In this document: positions 33,029 through 43,195 of the stretch, piece by piece
Layout of the letters: each line of letters opens with the position of its first letter
Numbering within the stretch: the stretch's first letter is position 1
Source of the DNA: Dysidea avara
Taxonomy: Eukaryota > Porifera > Demospongiae > Dictyoceratida > Dysideidae
Reading direction: 5' to 3'
NCBI RefSeq assembly: GCF_963678975.1
Contig: NC_089276.1
Coordinates: 19,163,272 to 19,227,271 of the forward strand
Length of the DNA: 64,000 nt
Program-made: the position numbers and the translations under genes
Notes under the pieces: generated by a model
The model's input: the letters and a program-made list of their open reading frames with translations, nothing else
Told to the model about the DNA's origin: nothing
Databases searched by the model: none

Positions 33029-33059
33029 CTACAGAAATGATTCATGATAATGATAATCT

Positions 33060-33380
33060 AATCCAAAACAGCCAAGCTGTAAAAAAACAGTGCGGCCCTC
33101 AAAAAGGCTATGGTGAAAAAAGATGTGAAATCCAAGGTGGCGGCCAAGAAATGGCTGTGATGGTAGATTAATGGTAAAAATTTTAATAACGACAATTCAG
33201 GTGAATTTTTGTGCCGCTTGGTCTTGGAAAAAATTCACCTAAATTGCCGTTATTAAAATTTTTACCATTAATCTACCATCACAGCCATTTCTTGGCCGCC
33301 ACCTTGGATTTCACATCTTTTTTCACCATAGCCTTTTTGAGGGCCGCACTGTTTTTTTACAGCTTGGCTGTTTTGGATTA
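33060..33380. mobile_element. MITE family D, copy 4 (near-perfect palindrome)
   Basis: About 130-bp arms read identically by eye from ATCCAAAACAGCCAAGCTGT, through GTGCGGCCCTCAAAAAGG, a GTGAAATCCAAGGTGGCGG block and CAAGAAATGGCTGTGATGG. A loop of about 60 bp (33185-33245) separates them. It is the best-preserved member of the family and lies directly beside an Ig exon acceptor. Confidence 0.85.
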
Positions 33381-33545
33381 AATTTCATTTCTTTTTGTAT
33401 TTCTATACCCAAAAGCCGGCCATAGCGGCTTTGGGACTTATTAACCTGTCTTTTTTTTCTTTACCACAGGAAGAAGAAAAGATGAAGCAGATGTACTTTA
33501 AATATTTCTGATTTTATCAGTAAATGTACAAATTAGATATATATA

Positions 33546-33819
33546 CAAGTGGAACAAAAAATTAGGAATTTTCAATATGAGTAGGGATCAAAGTAATAAA
33601 AAGTACTGAAACAAGAGAGATTATCTACCACCTGAAGTCATGCTAGTACACACGTAATCGCTACTTCAGTTGCCAAGATTTAAGATATAATGGCACTGAA
33701 GTAGGGATTATGTGTGTACTAGCATGACTTCAGGTGGTAGATAATCTCTCTTGTTTCAGTACTTTTTATTACTTTGATCCCTACTCATATTGAAAATTCC
33801 TAATTTTCTGTTCCACTTG
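33546..33819. mobile_element. MITE family C
   Basis: Arms of about 120 bp: CAAGTGGAACAAAAAATTAG, GAGTAGGGATCAAAG, TACTGAAACAAGAGAGATT, a CTACCACCTGAAGTCATGC block and TAGTACACACG, with the complement ending GTTCCACTTG. The spacer is near 33675-33700. The AGTAGGGAT and TGAAACAAGAG words link it to families A and B. Confidence 0.75.
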
Positions 33820-34540
33820 TTTGTGTACTTTTTACAAACATTGCATGAATCTTATCTTTTATGTGCATGCAGTTTCTATTACACAGGACACTAAAGTTAC
33901 TATTTCTTCAATGTCCATGGTTTGCTAGCTATGTTATAGAGTCATTGCTTTGATACCACATAGCCTAAATATTTCAAGGGGGAAATTTCAATTTTTGCTG
34001 ATTTTGAGGTTTTGGAGGGTTATCAATGAAAACTTTATCCTTGAAATATTTAGTGCCCTATAGCTACATTACAATTGAAATCAAAAATATTCCCTCCTCA
34101 AAATATTTAGGCTATGCAGTATCATACAGTTATTATGATAGTATTTTTTTGATGTTCATGATAATTGTACATGACTTTGATTGTAGTGTATGAGAAAGTG
34201 CATGAATAAGTAAAATTCTGGTATAGCAGTATGAAATTAGGTATCAGCAGCAATTCAGAGCAGCAATAAGTGAAATATGGGTGTAAACACTGTGGCCAAG
34301 CCAAGAAGCACCACGCATACAGAGGCTAGACCATATTCAACACCTATCAACAGTTTTCTGTAACCAGTAGAGGTGTTAACTTGATTCGATCAAGCTGAAC
34401 TTAAGGTGTGATAGTACAGATTGATGAGTCTCATCCCTTACAAAATAATACTATTAGCAGTGCTGATAATAATTATTGACAACAAATGGTCCTGTGTATT
34501 GCTGTCCATTGTGATCTGCTGCTGGTTGCTGTTGCAGTGT
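33820..34540. other. Intergenic DNA
   Basis: No gene or shared repeat was recognised. It ends at the stop codon side of the RGG-rich gene, so the gene's 3' untranslated region probably lies here. Confidence 0.35.
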
Positions 34541-35099
34541 TTATTGTCCACGTCCCCTTCCTCTGCCCTGTCTTCGTCCCCTGCCTCCTCTTCCTCCATC
34601 CCTCTTCCCATTAACCTGGCTCTGTCCTAGTCTCTCAGGCTTGCCTCTTCCATCTCCTCTTCCTCTATCATCCCAGCTCTGCCTTTCTGTGAGATCATTA
34701 AATCAATCACATGCATGCATCATATCCATGCATCGAAATTTTCCATACTTAGCTTGTCAATCTGCCTTGTTAAGGCGTTCCTCTCGGCGATGAGCTTCTC
34801 GATGTCAACTACAGAATGCAGCCATGGTGTTGTCGTAAAAGGCACAATATATGCCTAGCCTGCATGCATTAACACTAACTTTTGGTGTTCTCGTGATCCT
34901 GACCGTGCTTCTCTTTAAGTGCCACTGAAAACAATAATCGTTAGTTAAGATACTGGCAAAATTTCTGAGCTATTCGCGTACCTTCCCCTTCGTTGCCATT
35001 GGCGCTATCAAGGCTGTAGTTACTTGCTAGAAAATAAGGAAGGCTGTAAAGGGATAAATGTAAAATTTTGTACAAAACGTACCCGACATGTCTGCTGCA
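34541..35099 (-). CDS. Small RGG-rich protein gene, five exons, 100 residues
   Basis: Five exons on the minus strand join without a break: 35093-35099 (ATG TCG G), 34982-35026, 34880-34924, 34749-34808 and 34541-34686 (ends TAA). All four introns are phase 1, 66, 57, 71 and 62 bp, with GT-AG ends. The 303-bp reading frame gives 100 residues. It has a polar start (MSASNYSLDS), a short helical segment (IDIEKLIAERNALTRQIDKL, about residues 33-52), then an Arg/Gly-rich tail (DDRGRGDGRG, DGGRGGRGRRQGRGRGRG). RGG tails commonly bind RNA and are targets of arginine methylation. The layout of helix then GAR tail resembles CCDC9-type proteins, but homology cannot be claimed. A CG-rich stretch just upstream (35100-35240) may be its promoter. 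It sits between Ig exons on the same strand, so it is nested in an intron or separates two genes. Confidence 0.7.
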
Positions 35100-35240
35100 C
35101 AACTTTCTCTTCACACGTGTTGAAACTTCGCGCCCAAATACGGTATGCACGTGACAGAAGACCAGTCTAGTCTCGTGCGCCAAACGCTATTAGCGCGGGC
35201 CTGGCTGCGCATGAGGCTAGACTGGCCGCCCGCCCGTGTA
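35100..35240 (-). promoter_or_regulatory. CpG-rich region upstream of the RGG gene
   Basis: CG dinucleotides cluster here (TTCGCGCCCAAATACGG, TTAGCGCGGGCCTGGCTGCG, CGCCCGCCCG), in contrast to the AT-rich surroundings. Its position directly 5' of the minus-strand start codon fits a promoter. No TATA box was identified. Confidence 0.4.
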
Positions 35241-35639
35241 CCGCACCCATGTGCACGTGAGTCGGTTGTGTGTCAAAATTTTAATGTCAAAATGCACAGA
35301 TAGGGCAGACGCTAATATAAGGGACTATAAAATAAGCGTCCAAGCAAGAGGGTGCTAGCTAAATCCGGGTTGAGCACTTTCCCATCCGGCTACACTGATG
35401 GTTTAGTAGGCTACTTGTTAAGGAAATTTTTTCCCTGGGTTTAGACTGCATACTACCCTCCAGCACCAGATTGCGCCAAGGGAATGGAACCAAGAGCAGC
35501 ATCAACAACTTTCGGCCAAGGAGTAGCTACGCCATGCAAAGATTTGGAATCTCGAAGCCCAGTGATTTAAAGATGCCATTAATGACAATTGGACACATAC
35601 AATGCTGTGTTTGTGTATGCATAGTGTTCATATTCTGCT

Positions 35640-36040
35640 GTGTTGTGATCTCCTTATTGGTCTGGTCTATTGTTAATTTGTTCTCGTCCACGTGCATTTT
35701 TGTCCCCATCTTCTACCTATCTCGTGTTCCTTGCTTGCCCCTGCCTCTTCGACTCCGTGCAGTTCCGTCTCATTGCTCTTCATCCCTACATCCACTGCTT
35801 GGCTCCACTTGGTTTTTCTATAACACAATGTTAGAAACAGAGTGCTGGCATTTCATGTATCACTGACTTACTTTATTTACTTACAGACTATTCCTCTCTT
35901 AATCAGTTTCTTGATGTCAACTACAAAATGAAATGTTATCACATGCCGTAGGAGGCATCAGTACTAACTTTTGTTCATGAAGTCGTCTGGTATAAGTCTG
36001 TACAGCTGCATTATCCTGTTCCTTGGTTGATGCCGAGACT
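35640..36040 (-). pseudogene. Decayed partial copy of the RGG-gene exons
   Basis: On the minus strand, TGTAG/TTGACATCAAGAAACTG (near 35921) matches exon 4 of the RGG gene (TTGACATCGAGAAGCTC). An Arg-rich block near 35740-35790 (AGTCGAAGAGGCAGGGGCAA) matches part of exon 5. An exon-3-like segment ends ACAAAA/GTTAGT at about 35967, the same donor context as exon 3. Joining these leaves a stop codon at the exon 4/5 boundary, so it appears dead. Confidence 0.4.
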
Positions 36041-36318
36041 AAACATCGCCTTACTCATCTTATCAGTAAGGAACTGTTATCACTACAGAACAGCTTACAA
36101 CATGCAAAGTAAGAAAGCAAACAAATGCATGTGGCAATGCATAAATGGCCAGTTAGTGTACTTCCACCATACTCCCGCTTTACCCACACGCACACATTAA
36201 AGTGTACACTAACTGTCCATTTAGTAGCCACATCACACTTCAGTGAAGCATGCAGCAATTGGATGGTTACTGACAATTTCACTTTTATTACTAGCCAAGT
36301 ATATGTACCAACACAGAC
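36041..36318. other. Spacer before the 40-bp tandem repeat
   Basis: No gene was recognised. The open frames here run into the tandem repeat and owe their length to it. Confidence 0.3.
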
Positions 36319-36560
36319 TAGTTCCACACTTTTACCACTGGCCAAGTACCAGCATGGCCAGTTCCACACTTTTACCACTGGCCAAGTACCAGCACGGCCA
36401 GTTCCACACTTTTTCCACTGGCCAAGTACCAGCACGGCCAGTTCCACACTTTTACCACTGGCCAAGTACTGGTATGGCCAGTTCCACACTTTTACCACTG
36501 GCCAAGTACTGGTACGGCCAGTTCCACACTTTTACCACTGACTGAGTATTGGTACGGGCC
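36319..36560 (+). repeat. 40-bp tandem repeat, six copies
   Basis: The unit AGTTCCACACTTTTACCACT plus GGCCAAGTACCAGCACGGCC repeats at 36321, 36361, 36401, 36441, 36481 and 36521 with few changes (GCATGG, GCACGG, GTATGG). It keeps several frames open on both strands, which explains the overlapping open frames. It lies past the 3' end of the Helitron genes. Confidence 0.85.
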
Positions 36561-36721
36561 AGATCCACACTTTGACTGAGAACTACAGTATAAAGTTCCA
36601 TGTTTACTAAGTACCTGAAGGTTTCAAAGCAACACATATAGCATTGATAAAAGCACTGATTGACAATAACCAACATTTTTAGGATAGTACCATTACAGGT
36701 AACGATGACAGTTACCTCCTC

Positions 36722-37130
36722 CCTATTGCAGTAACAACCTCAAAATGATTCCCTATGTAGTATTATGTACATGGATTTACCATATACATCCTCGGGAATT
36801 GTCCGGTTAACACTGCCAGGAAACATGGCTAGCCAAAACTCACCAGCCTTGAAGGAATAAATTACCGTTTGAAGTAAATGGGCCAGTATACCTATTTCAA
36901 AATCAGTACCCCATGTTCCATTATTGGCCATTCCAGTTTGTTCAAGGTAGCTGTCAACAGTAGTATAGCCACCATTATAGGATTCCAAGTAGTTTTGATG
37001 GCCATTGGCTCCAATGCAGCTCAGATATTGACAACATGTGAGCTGTAATGGCACTTCGTATTTCAAAGTGTTGATTTTCTCACCCAGTGATAATGTAGGA
37101 CATGGTTCTAAACAGGCAATTTCCATCACC
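36722..37130 (-). pseudogene. Second OTU-domain copy, broken
   Basis: Reading the minus strand gives the same order as the OTU domain at 38216-38686: IGANGHQNYLESYNGGYTTV, LEQTGM, WGTDFEIGILAHLLQTVIYS, FPGSVNRTIPEDV. Two frameshifts break it. The Cys-loop half reads out of frame (VMEIACLEPC is the shifted form of GDGNCLFRA). The catalytic His segment reads out of frame after SMYII (GNHFEVV is in another frame). It is a segmental duplication of the Helitron's 3' end and cannot give an active protease. Confidence 0.75.
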
Positions 37131-37134
37131 TTAT

Positions 37135-37515
37135 TCTGTAGGGGACATCGCTGTGTGTACAAGAACTCACAAATCACAACACACACCACTTGACATGTGA
37201 TGGGATGGACTGCACAACACCTGTATGCATGAACAATACAATGAAGTGAAGTTAGTTGTAATGGTTACAAACCAGTTCTTACCAGTTTCCCTCTATTCTG
37301 AAGGGGACATCGCTGTGTGTACAAGAACTCACAAATCACAGTATCACTAAGCACACGCCACTTGACATGTGAAGGGATGGAATGCACAACACCTGTATGC
37401 ATGAACAATACAATGAAGTTAGTTGTAATGGACACAAACCAGTTCTTACCAGTTTCCCCTCTATTCTGAAGGGGACATCGCTGTGTGTACAAGAACTCAC
37501 AAATTACAGTACCAG
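37135..37515 (+). repeat. ~165-bp tandem repeat, about 2.3 copies
   Basis: GGGGACATCGCTGTGTGTAC recurs at 37141, 37303 and 37471 (spacings 162 and 168 bp), with the blocks CACTTGACATGTGA, GGATGGAATGCACAACACC and CAGTTCTTACCAGTTTCCC in the same order. The minus-strand open frame 37265-37492 lies within it and is not a gene. Confidence 0.8.
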
Positions 37516-37836
37516 TGTTATATGCTTAAGAAATTTAATACATGTCAGCAGTGATGATGTAATCAGTTAGTGCACTCCCACCACACTCCCGCATTTCAGC
37601 ACACACAAATACTGCGCACTAACTGATCACAAAATAGCTCCATCATTGACTCACAAGTAATTTTCTGTACTTCCAAAGGAGGCGACATATAAGTCTCAGA
37701 ACAAACCATAGACCTCAATGTACACACTAATGGAAGGAAGGACAGCACAGGGACACTTGAGTCCACAAGTGTCACCCATTACTTGTATTGCAGAAGTCAA
37801 GCTAGTCATGTTTAGAAAGACTAACAGGGTCACTAT
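37516..37836. other. Spacer between tandem repeats
   Basis: No gene was recognised. GTTAGTGCACTCCCACCACA near 37566 resembles GTTAGTGTACTTCCACCATA near 36152, so this spacer and the one before the 40-bp repeat may be related. Confidence 0.35.
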
Positions 37837-38120
37837 GTGGTTTAAGTACTCATAGTTTGGCCACACGCCTACCACTGCCTGAGTACCCAAGACTGCCGAC
37901 AGACCAGTTTTTGTGTGGTTTAAGTACTCAGTTTGGCCACATGCCTACCACTGCCTGAGTACCCCAGACTGTCAACAGACCTGTTTTTGTATGGTTTAAG
38001 TACTCACAGTTTGGCCACACACGTACCACTGCCTGAGTACCCCAGACTGCTGACAGACCAGTTTTTGTGTGGTTTAAGTACTCAGTTTGGCTACATGTCT
38101 ACCACTGCCTGAGTACCACA
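37837..38120 (+). repeat. ~77-bp tandem repeat, about 3.7 copies
   Basis: GTGGTTTAAGTACTCA starts at 37837, 37915, 37991 and 38069 (spacings 78, 76, 78). Each copy contains CTACCACTGCCTGAGTACC and GACAGACCAGTTTTTGT. Confidence 0.85.
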
Positions 38121-38215
38121 GACCCCAGTTTAGCAAAAGCATTAAACAATGACAGAGTATATGTGATGGAGCTATTATACACTGCATACAATGTAAGCAC
38201 TGCAATACAACCATA

Positions 38216-38686
38216 CTACCTCCTCCATATAGCAGTGACCACTTCAAAGTGGTTTCCTGTATAATAAATATACATGGACTTGCCATTCACATCCTCTGGA
38301 ATTGTCCGGTCAATACTGCCAGGAAACACTGCCAGCCAATACTCACCAGCTTTGAACGAATAAACCACTGTTTGTAGTAAATGGGCCAGTATAGCCATTT
38401 CAAAATCAGTACCCCATGTTCCACTACGGGCCATTCCAGTTTGTTCAAGGTAGTTGTGAACACTTGTATAGCCGCCATTGTATGATTCCAAGTAGTTTCG
38501 ATGGCCATCAGCTCCAATGCCATTCAATAGCTCAGGTATTGACAACATGTGGGCTATAATGGCACTTCGTATTTCAAAGTGTTGATTTTCTGACCCAGTG
38601 ATGATGTAGGACATGGCTCTAAACAGGCAATTTCCATCACCTGATATGCGCTTGAGAGAACGCAGATCAGGCCGAGTTAATATCAC
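38216..38686 (-). pseudogene. OTU cysteine protease domain at the Helitron 3' end
   Basis: An OTU-family domain. The Cys loop GDGNCLFRA lies at residues 16-24 (Asp17, nucleophile Cys20), RSAIIAHML follows, and the catalytic His is in GNHFEVVTA (His146 of 156). OTU domains cleave ubiquitin-like linkages; Helitrons of animals and plants can carry one of uncertain role. This copy keeps the visible catalytic residues, so the domain itself could fold. It is out of frame with the helicase and separated by about 200 bp containing stops (or a missed intron), so production as a fusion is doubtful. A broken duplicate lies at 36722-37130. Confidence 0.75.
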
Positions 38687-38887
38687 ATCAGAACCACTAT
38701 CTTGTCGTCGAAATGGACCAACAAAACTGTATCCCAGTTGTGTACATTTCTGCCTCTACCAGTCTACATCCACAGGGTAATACCTGTAGTCTCTCCACTC
38801 AGTTCAGTTCTCGGTGCTGTTGGCCTTTCAACAGCAGTGATTTCACAGTCACCACTTGCTGATCTTGAGCCTGTAGATGGTGCTCTA

Positions 38888-39551
38888 TCACTTTTCTATT
38901 TTTTTACTATCACCGCAAGCTCCATCACTTGCAGACATTGTCCTCTTTTTTGATGTAGATTTGTGTACAGTTTTCTTTGCAGGTGGTTCCAACTCACTGG
39001 AGCCATCTAGCAGTGTTCTTTTCACTGGTGCTCTCTTCTGTTTGACAGCTTCGTAGAGAGGAAGGTCCTTTCTGAAGCTGCTTTGCAGTCGATTGGCCTC
39101 TTCAAGGGATTTGTTACACACCTTAATTGAAGATGGATCAAAGGAAGTGAGATACAATCCACTTAATGATCGCACCCGTGAGACAGCCACATAAGCCATA
39201 CCAGCACAGAAGACTTTGTCAGATAAGTCAATTATGGCACAATCCAGTGAAAGTCCTTGGCACTTGTGAATGGTAACAGCATAAGCTACTGTTAAGGGAA
39301 ACTGTTTCCTATACACATAAGTTTTTCATTAGCAGGAATTTACTTTTAACCCTTTCAACAGGATAGGGCACCTCAAAATGGTCAAATTTCACCATCACTG
39401 TATGGGCTGAAATCGCTGCAACCGTACCCAAAGCTCCATTGACCAATCCCTGCTTTGTATCGATGTTTCTCCTAAGCATCACTCGTGCTCCCATGGCAAT
39501 AAACAACTCTGCTTCCAAACCTGCTGTCTGGTTGCAGTCCTTGTTGAGCAT
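38888..39551 (-). pseudogene. Helitron helicase, C-terminal part (two frame segments)
   Basis: Segment one (39309-39551) gives GLEAELFIAMGARVMLRRN and GLVNGALGTV. Segment two (38888-39316) gives YAVTIHKCQGLSLDCAIIDL and AYVAVSRVRSLSGL, the last superfamily-1 helicase motifs of Pif1-type enzymes. The segments are joined by one-base frameshifts, at about 39552 in an A-run and at about 39312. A Lys/Ser-rich tail (PAKKTVHKSTSKKR) ends at 38888. It would be the C-terminal half of the replicative helicase that unwinds DNA during rolling-circle transposition. Confidence 0.85.
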
Positions 39552-41575
39552 TTTAAGTTTTTAGCTGCAGTTTTATCCCACTTACGGGTGGTGACAGTTT
39601 CGTCAATCTCATCGACACATGTCAGCTTATACAATTTGGCGTCCAGGGTGTTAAGCATGTCGTGGTTGAAATCACTACAAGCCTTTCTTGTTGGAAACAG
39701 GCAAACAGGCGAATTGTATGTCTTGCACAATTCCTTGAACTTCTGCACAGTTGTTTCATGTATAACTCTTTCAGCAAGACACTTTGTGGTTTCCTCAGAA
39801 ATGTATCCACGACGAATTTCGTCTAGCACTTCAATGTACTTGCTATCTTTCTTTTGGCGTTCATTCACTGTAAGCTCATCATAGATGATTGTGTCTTTCC
39901 AGATGTTTACAGCAGTCATACAGCCTAGTCTGCTGACCACAAGCTTATTGCTCAACTTTGAGAACACTGGATCACCTGTAACAGGTGGGAGCTGCAAGAT
40001 GTCACCTACAAACAGCATATTCACCCCACCAAACCAATCCGTACCACCAAATATTTCCTGCAGCCTCAAATGAATATATGCTAAGTTAAGGCTGGACAAC
40101 ATGGAGACCTCATCAATGATGACCAACTTCAGAGCGCACAGCTTGGTGCGCATGATCTTCTGTGCATCTTTTGACAGTGACCAATAGCCAGCAGTCTTGC
40201 CTTCATGTTCAATAGGTAGCTGAAACAGTCTGTGGACAGTCACACCACAAACATTATGAGCAGCCAATCCAGTTGGAGCCGCTACAGTACATACAGTCCC
40301 ACTTTCAACATCTTTCCACATATCCTTAACTTGACTTCTAATAGTTTCAATCAAGAAGGATTTTCCAGTACCTCCAACTCCACTGACAAACATATGCAAA
40401 GGTTTGTATTCTTTACAGCCACACTTTCCTGTGTCATGCTCATGTTGGTGGTTGAGATGGTCGGTGATCTTGTCAAAGACACGTCGTTGGTCTGCATTGA
40501 GCATGTCAACACGCTGGTCCAAATCCAAAGAATCTAGTGCGTTATCTTCCATGTCGTGCACATCTTGCATAGCTGCTTCAGCTTCACCGATCAACTTTAC
40601 ACCTTCTTCCTCTTCCCTCTTATCTTCATCAGGGACTTCCTCGCCATCTTCCTTCTTTCTGGCTTCATCAATTTCTTTCATCTTAGATTGCGCTTGCAGC
40701 ATACGTTGAAGGCTCTCGTGGTGATCCTTCAAGCTGTCACAATCCTCCAGAAACTCACTGAAAGCCTCTTCTGCTGTCTTGCCTTCACCTACCAAATCTG
40801 ACTCCTCAGTAAATGGCACAAACAGCAACAACAAGGAGTAGTAGTAGTCTTCACGTTGCTCTGGTTTGTTAGGATCAAATATTTTGTGATTGACAATTTT
40901 TGGTTTTAGCAGCTTTCTGTACTGCCTGTTGCCAGAGGCATCAGTGCCACTTTTCACATACCACTTGACAAAATCAAACAAGCAAACATCCTTCAACTCT
41001 TCAGGCCTTTTGGGATAGAAATCATCTAGCAGGCTTTCTTCATACAGGTCATCACTATCTGGATTGAGTTCTGCCATTTCTTTAAGCTCCTTATGTTTGC
41101 GCACTCTCCTCTTCCTCTTGTGAGGCATATCGGCGGCAACAAACTGAACTGTTTCTGATTTTCCACACAGATGGTCACCAGTAAGCAAATATGATGCTTC
41201 ATAAAGGCCACATTCACGAGAGCGGAGAGACTTTACTCCAAAGCTAAATAACCTTTTGTACAGAGACTCTCCGTCAGGGATTTCTGACCACAACTCCTGC
41301 ATATGGCTCTTCTCTGCCTTCGTGATGTACCCAGTAACATACTGAGCTAGAGCCAAAGAAGATTCTGAAATAAACTGGATGTCAATGTTTGCCTTCCACA
41401 ACAACAAAAGAATGGGATTGTAATCATTCACCCTTATTTCATTTTCGGATCGTGGAAGTGCATATATTTTGCTCTTGGATTTCAAGCTGTCATGCACTGG
41501 CTTCAATTCTCCTTCTTTGCTCACTTCACGAGGGAAGCTAAACCTACATTTTGTTATGTAAGTTGTTCCATACTT
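39552..41575 (-). pseudogene. Helitron Rep Y2 motif and Pif1-type helicase core
   Basis: Counted from 41524, residues 61-69 hold QYVTGYITK, the two catalytic tyrosines (Tyr62, Tyr66) and Lys of the Helitron Rep nuclease. They would attach the nuclease to DNA ends. An acidic linker follows. Then come the Pif1 helicase motifs: LNADQRRVFD, FVSGVGGTGKSFL (Walker A, near 40357-40389), AAPTGLAAHNV, LVIIDEVSMLS (Walker B, near 40096-40128) and FVGDILQLPPV. The frame is open for 681 codons, long for a decaying copy. It is separated from the HUH segment by one nonsense codon (TGA where Trp is expected) at 41576-41578; translation beyond it is in frame (KYGTTYITKCRFSFPREV). The end is frameshifted at about 39552. 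Confidence 0.9.
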
Positions 41576-42325
41576 TCATTTTCTCTTGCAGTAGTCAGAG
41601 CATTTATGAAGTTGGTACTTGGTTACCAAGCGATAAAGTTCAGGCTCTGTCTTTTCATCCGGGATTCTGCAAGTCATCCTGCATTTAATCCACTTGAGCA
41701 CGTCTTCAGGAACATCTTTACCAATGACAGGCGCATTCTCGATCCAGAGTATCACATGGTAGTGTGGTGCCCCTCTGCCTTGATATTCCTTCTTCCAGAA
41801 GAAATGGGTGACCTTGCCAAGGACTTTTCCTTTCATGATGACAGTTTCAAAGAAGTCATGAAACTTCTGGCTAAATTTTCTTGATACAGAAATTGGATCT
41901 TCTGTACACAGCTTGGAAATGGGATACTTTCCGGAAACCTTGTTGACTTTCCGCAAGTAACGCTCGATTTCAGGGGAGTCATATTCCGCACATGAAAAAG
42001 TCAGAAATAATGTGGGACTTCCAAAATCCCTGATCATTGCATTAACATCACTCTTCTTCAAATACCAAAACTGCCGGGTCCCTCTTACAGACTGGAAGAT
42101 AGTCAAGAGGTTAGCCTCAGTAGTGACATCACATTTGTCAACGTTGTCGAGAAATTGTTTAACAGAGAGATCTCTTTTACCACAGGAGCTAAGGACATTG
42201 TAGATTCCTGCAGCTAACTCACGAAGCTCCTTCTGCCAGAGGTAATAAAATACAAACTCACAGTTCTTTCTATATCTGGAATCCTTATTGCAAAGTCGCG
42301 ACTTGACATATTCGGAAAACGTCAA
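41576..42325 (-). pseudogene. Helitron Rep domain with HUH motif
   Basis: This matches the Helitron-like N-terminal (Rep) domain. LFLTFSCAEYDSPEI is followed by HFFWKKEYQGRGAPHYHVIL, whose His188-Tyr189-His190 is the metal-binding HUH motif (genomic 41756-41764). YQLHKCSDYCKRK precedes a TGA stop. The nuclease nicks a single DNA strand to start rolling-circle transposition. The upstream join is broken by a one-base loss at about 42330: the preceding frame reads GEFGEF and then should continue PRAEKLTFSEYV, which is found one base out of register. Confidence 0.85.
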
Positions 42326-43195
42326 CTTTTCAGCACGTGGATAAATTCACCAAACTCTCCAGTTGGGAACAGAGTGGGAAAGCACAGCACATCCAGAAAG
42401 TGCAAACGATTGTCCATGGGAAGTTCATGCACTGTGAGGAGCTTGTAATGCTGAATATCTTTACCTGTGGGCAAATTCTGATCCATAGATCTAACCGTGT
42501 AGGCTTGTAGACCTGCCACATCTTCATCTGAAGCCTTTTCTAGAATAGGACTGCTGGCATCATTGACAATTTCCATTGTCTTCTTAGCAGCTTCGTCTAC
42601 ACAAGCCACATCAACAGATGCATACAACCAGTTCGTTTTTTGCAACTTTTGTGCAGCTTGCTTTACACGTGGAATGTCAACCAAACCTTGCCAAACAATT
42701 TTGTCCTTGGTGGGACGTCCATCAACAATGATGTACAGTTCTGGGTCAGGTAGACCTACTAATTCGTCAATGTTTGAGCCAGCTCTGTATCCTGCTTCAT
42801 CCAGCCTCTCCAAGGTATTCTCTAGTGGCAGTGGTAAGAAAAACATTGTTCCCTTGGCAGCCTTCAGAGCATTGTAAATAGGAATTTTTCCGGTGTAAGT
42901 TCCTAATCTCACAACTGTTTGGAAACACTTGGCTCGCTGAATGAGCTGAGTTTCCAACTGGATTTAATTTTGATAGTTCTTCTGGCACGGGAACCGTCCA
43001 CAACCCATTGAGCACACAACGACCTGGCATTTTGTTGCTGTTCAATATAGGGCGACAATGTTGACAGACGTACAAGTCCTTGCCTGCCACATCGGGATCT
43101 TCCTGTAAGAGGTAACTTTTCAGGTCACACCAGATGTCAGAATTAAACTTTACGTCATGATACTTGAACATCGTGACACTTTTTATCAAGTGCAT
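42322..43195 (-). pseudogene. Helitron N-terminal domain upstream of Rep (two frame segments)
   Basis: The upstream segment (to about 42950) reads LYVCQHCRPILNSNKMPGRC with a Cys pair, then NGLWTVPVPEELSKLNP. The next residues LETQLIQRAKCFQTVVRLGT and GKIPIYNALKAAKGTMFFLP are one base out of register (a one-base insertion near 42956). This block commonly precedes the Rep domain in animal and fungal Helitron proteins; I recall it as DUF6570. A further one-base break near 43190 separates it from the preceding segment (CCSCEQ then HLIKSVTMFKYHDV). Confidence 0.7.

Noticed and set aside
36125-36545. Overlapping 100-147 residue open frames on both strands
   Set aside because: Produced by the 40-bp tandem repeat, which keeps frames open; no domain and no splice sites.
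40232-40801. Plus-strand open frames opposite the Helitron helicase
   Set aside because: Shadows of the minus-strand coding sequence with no domain of their own.
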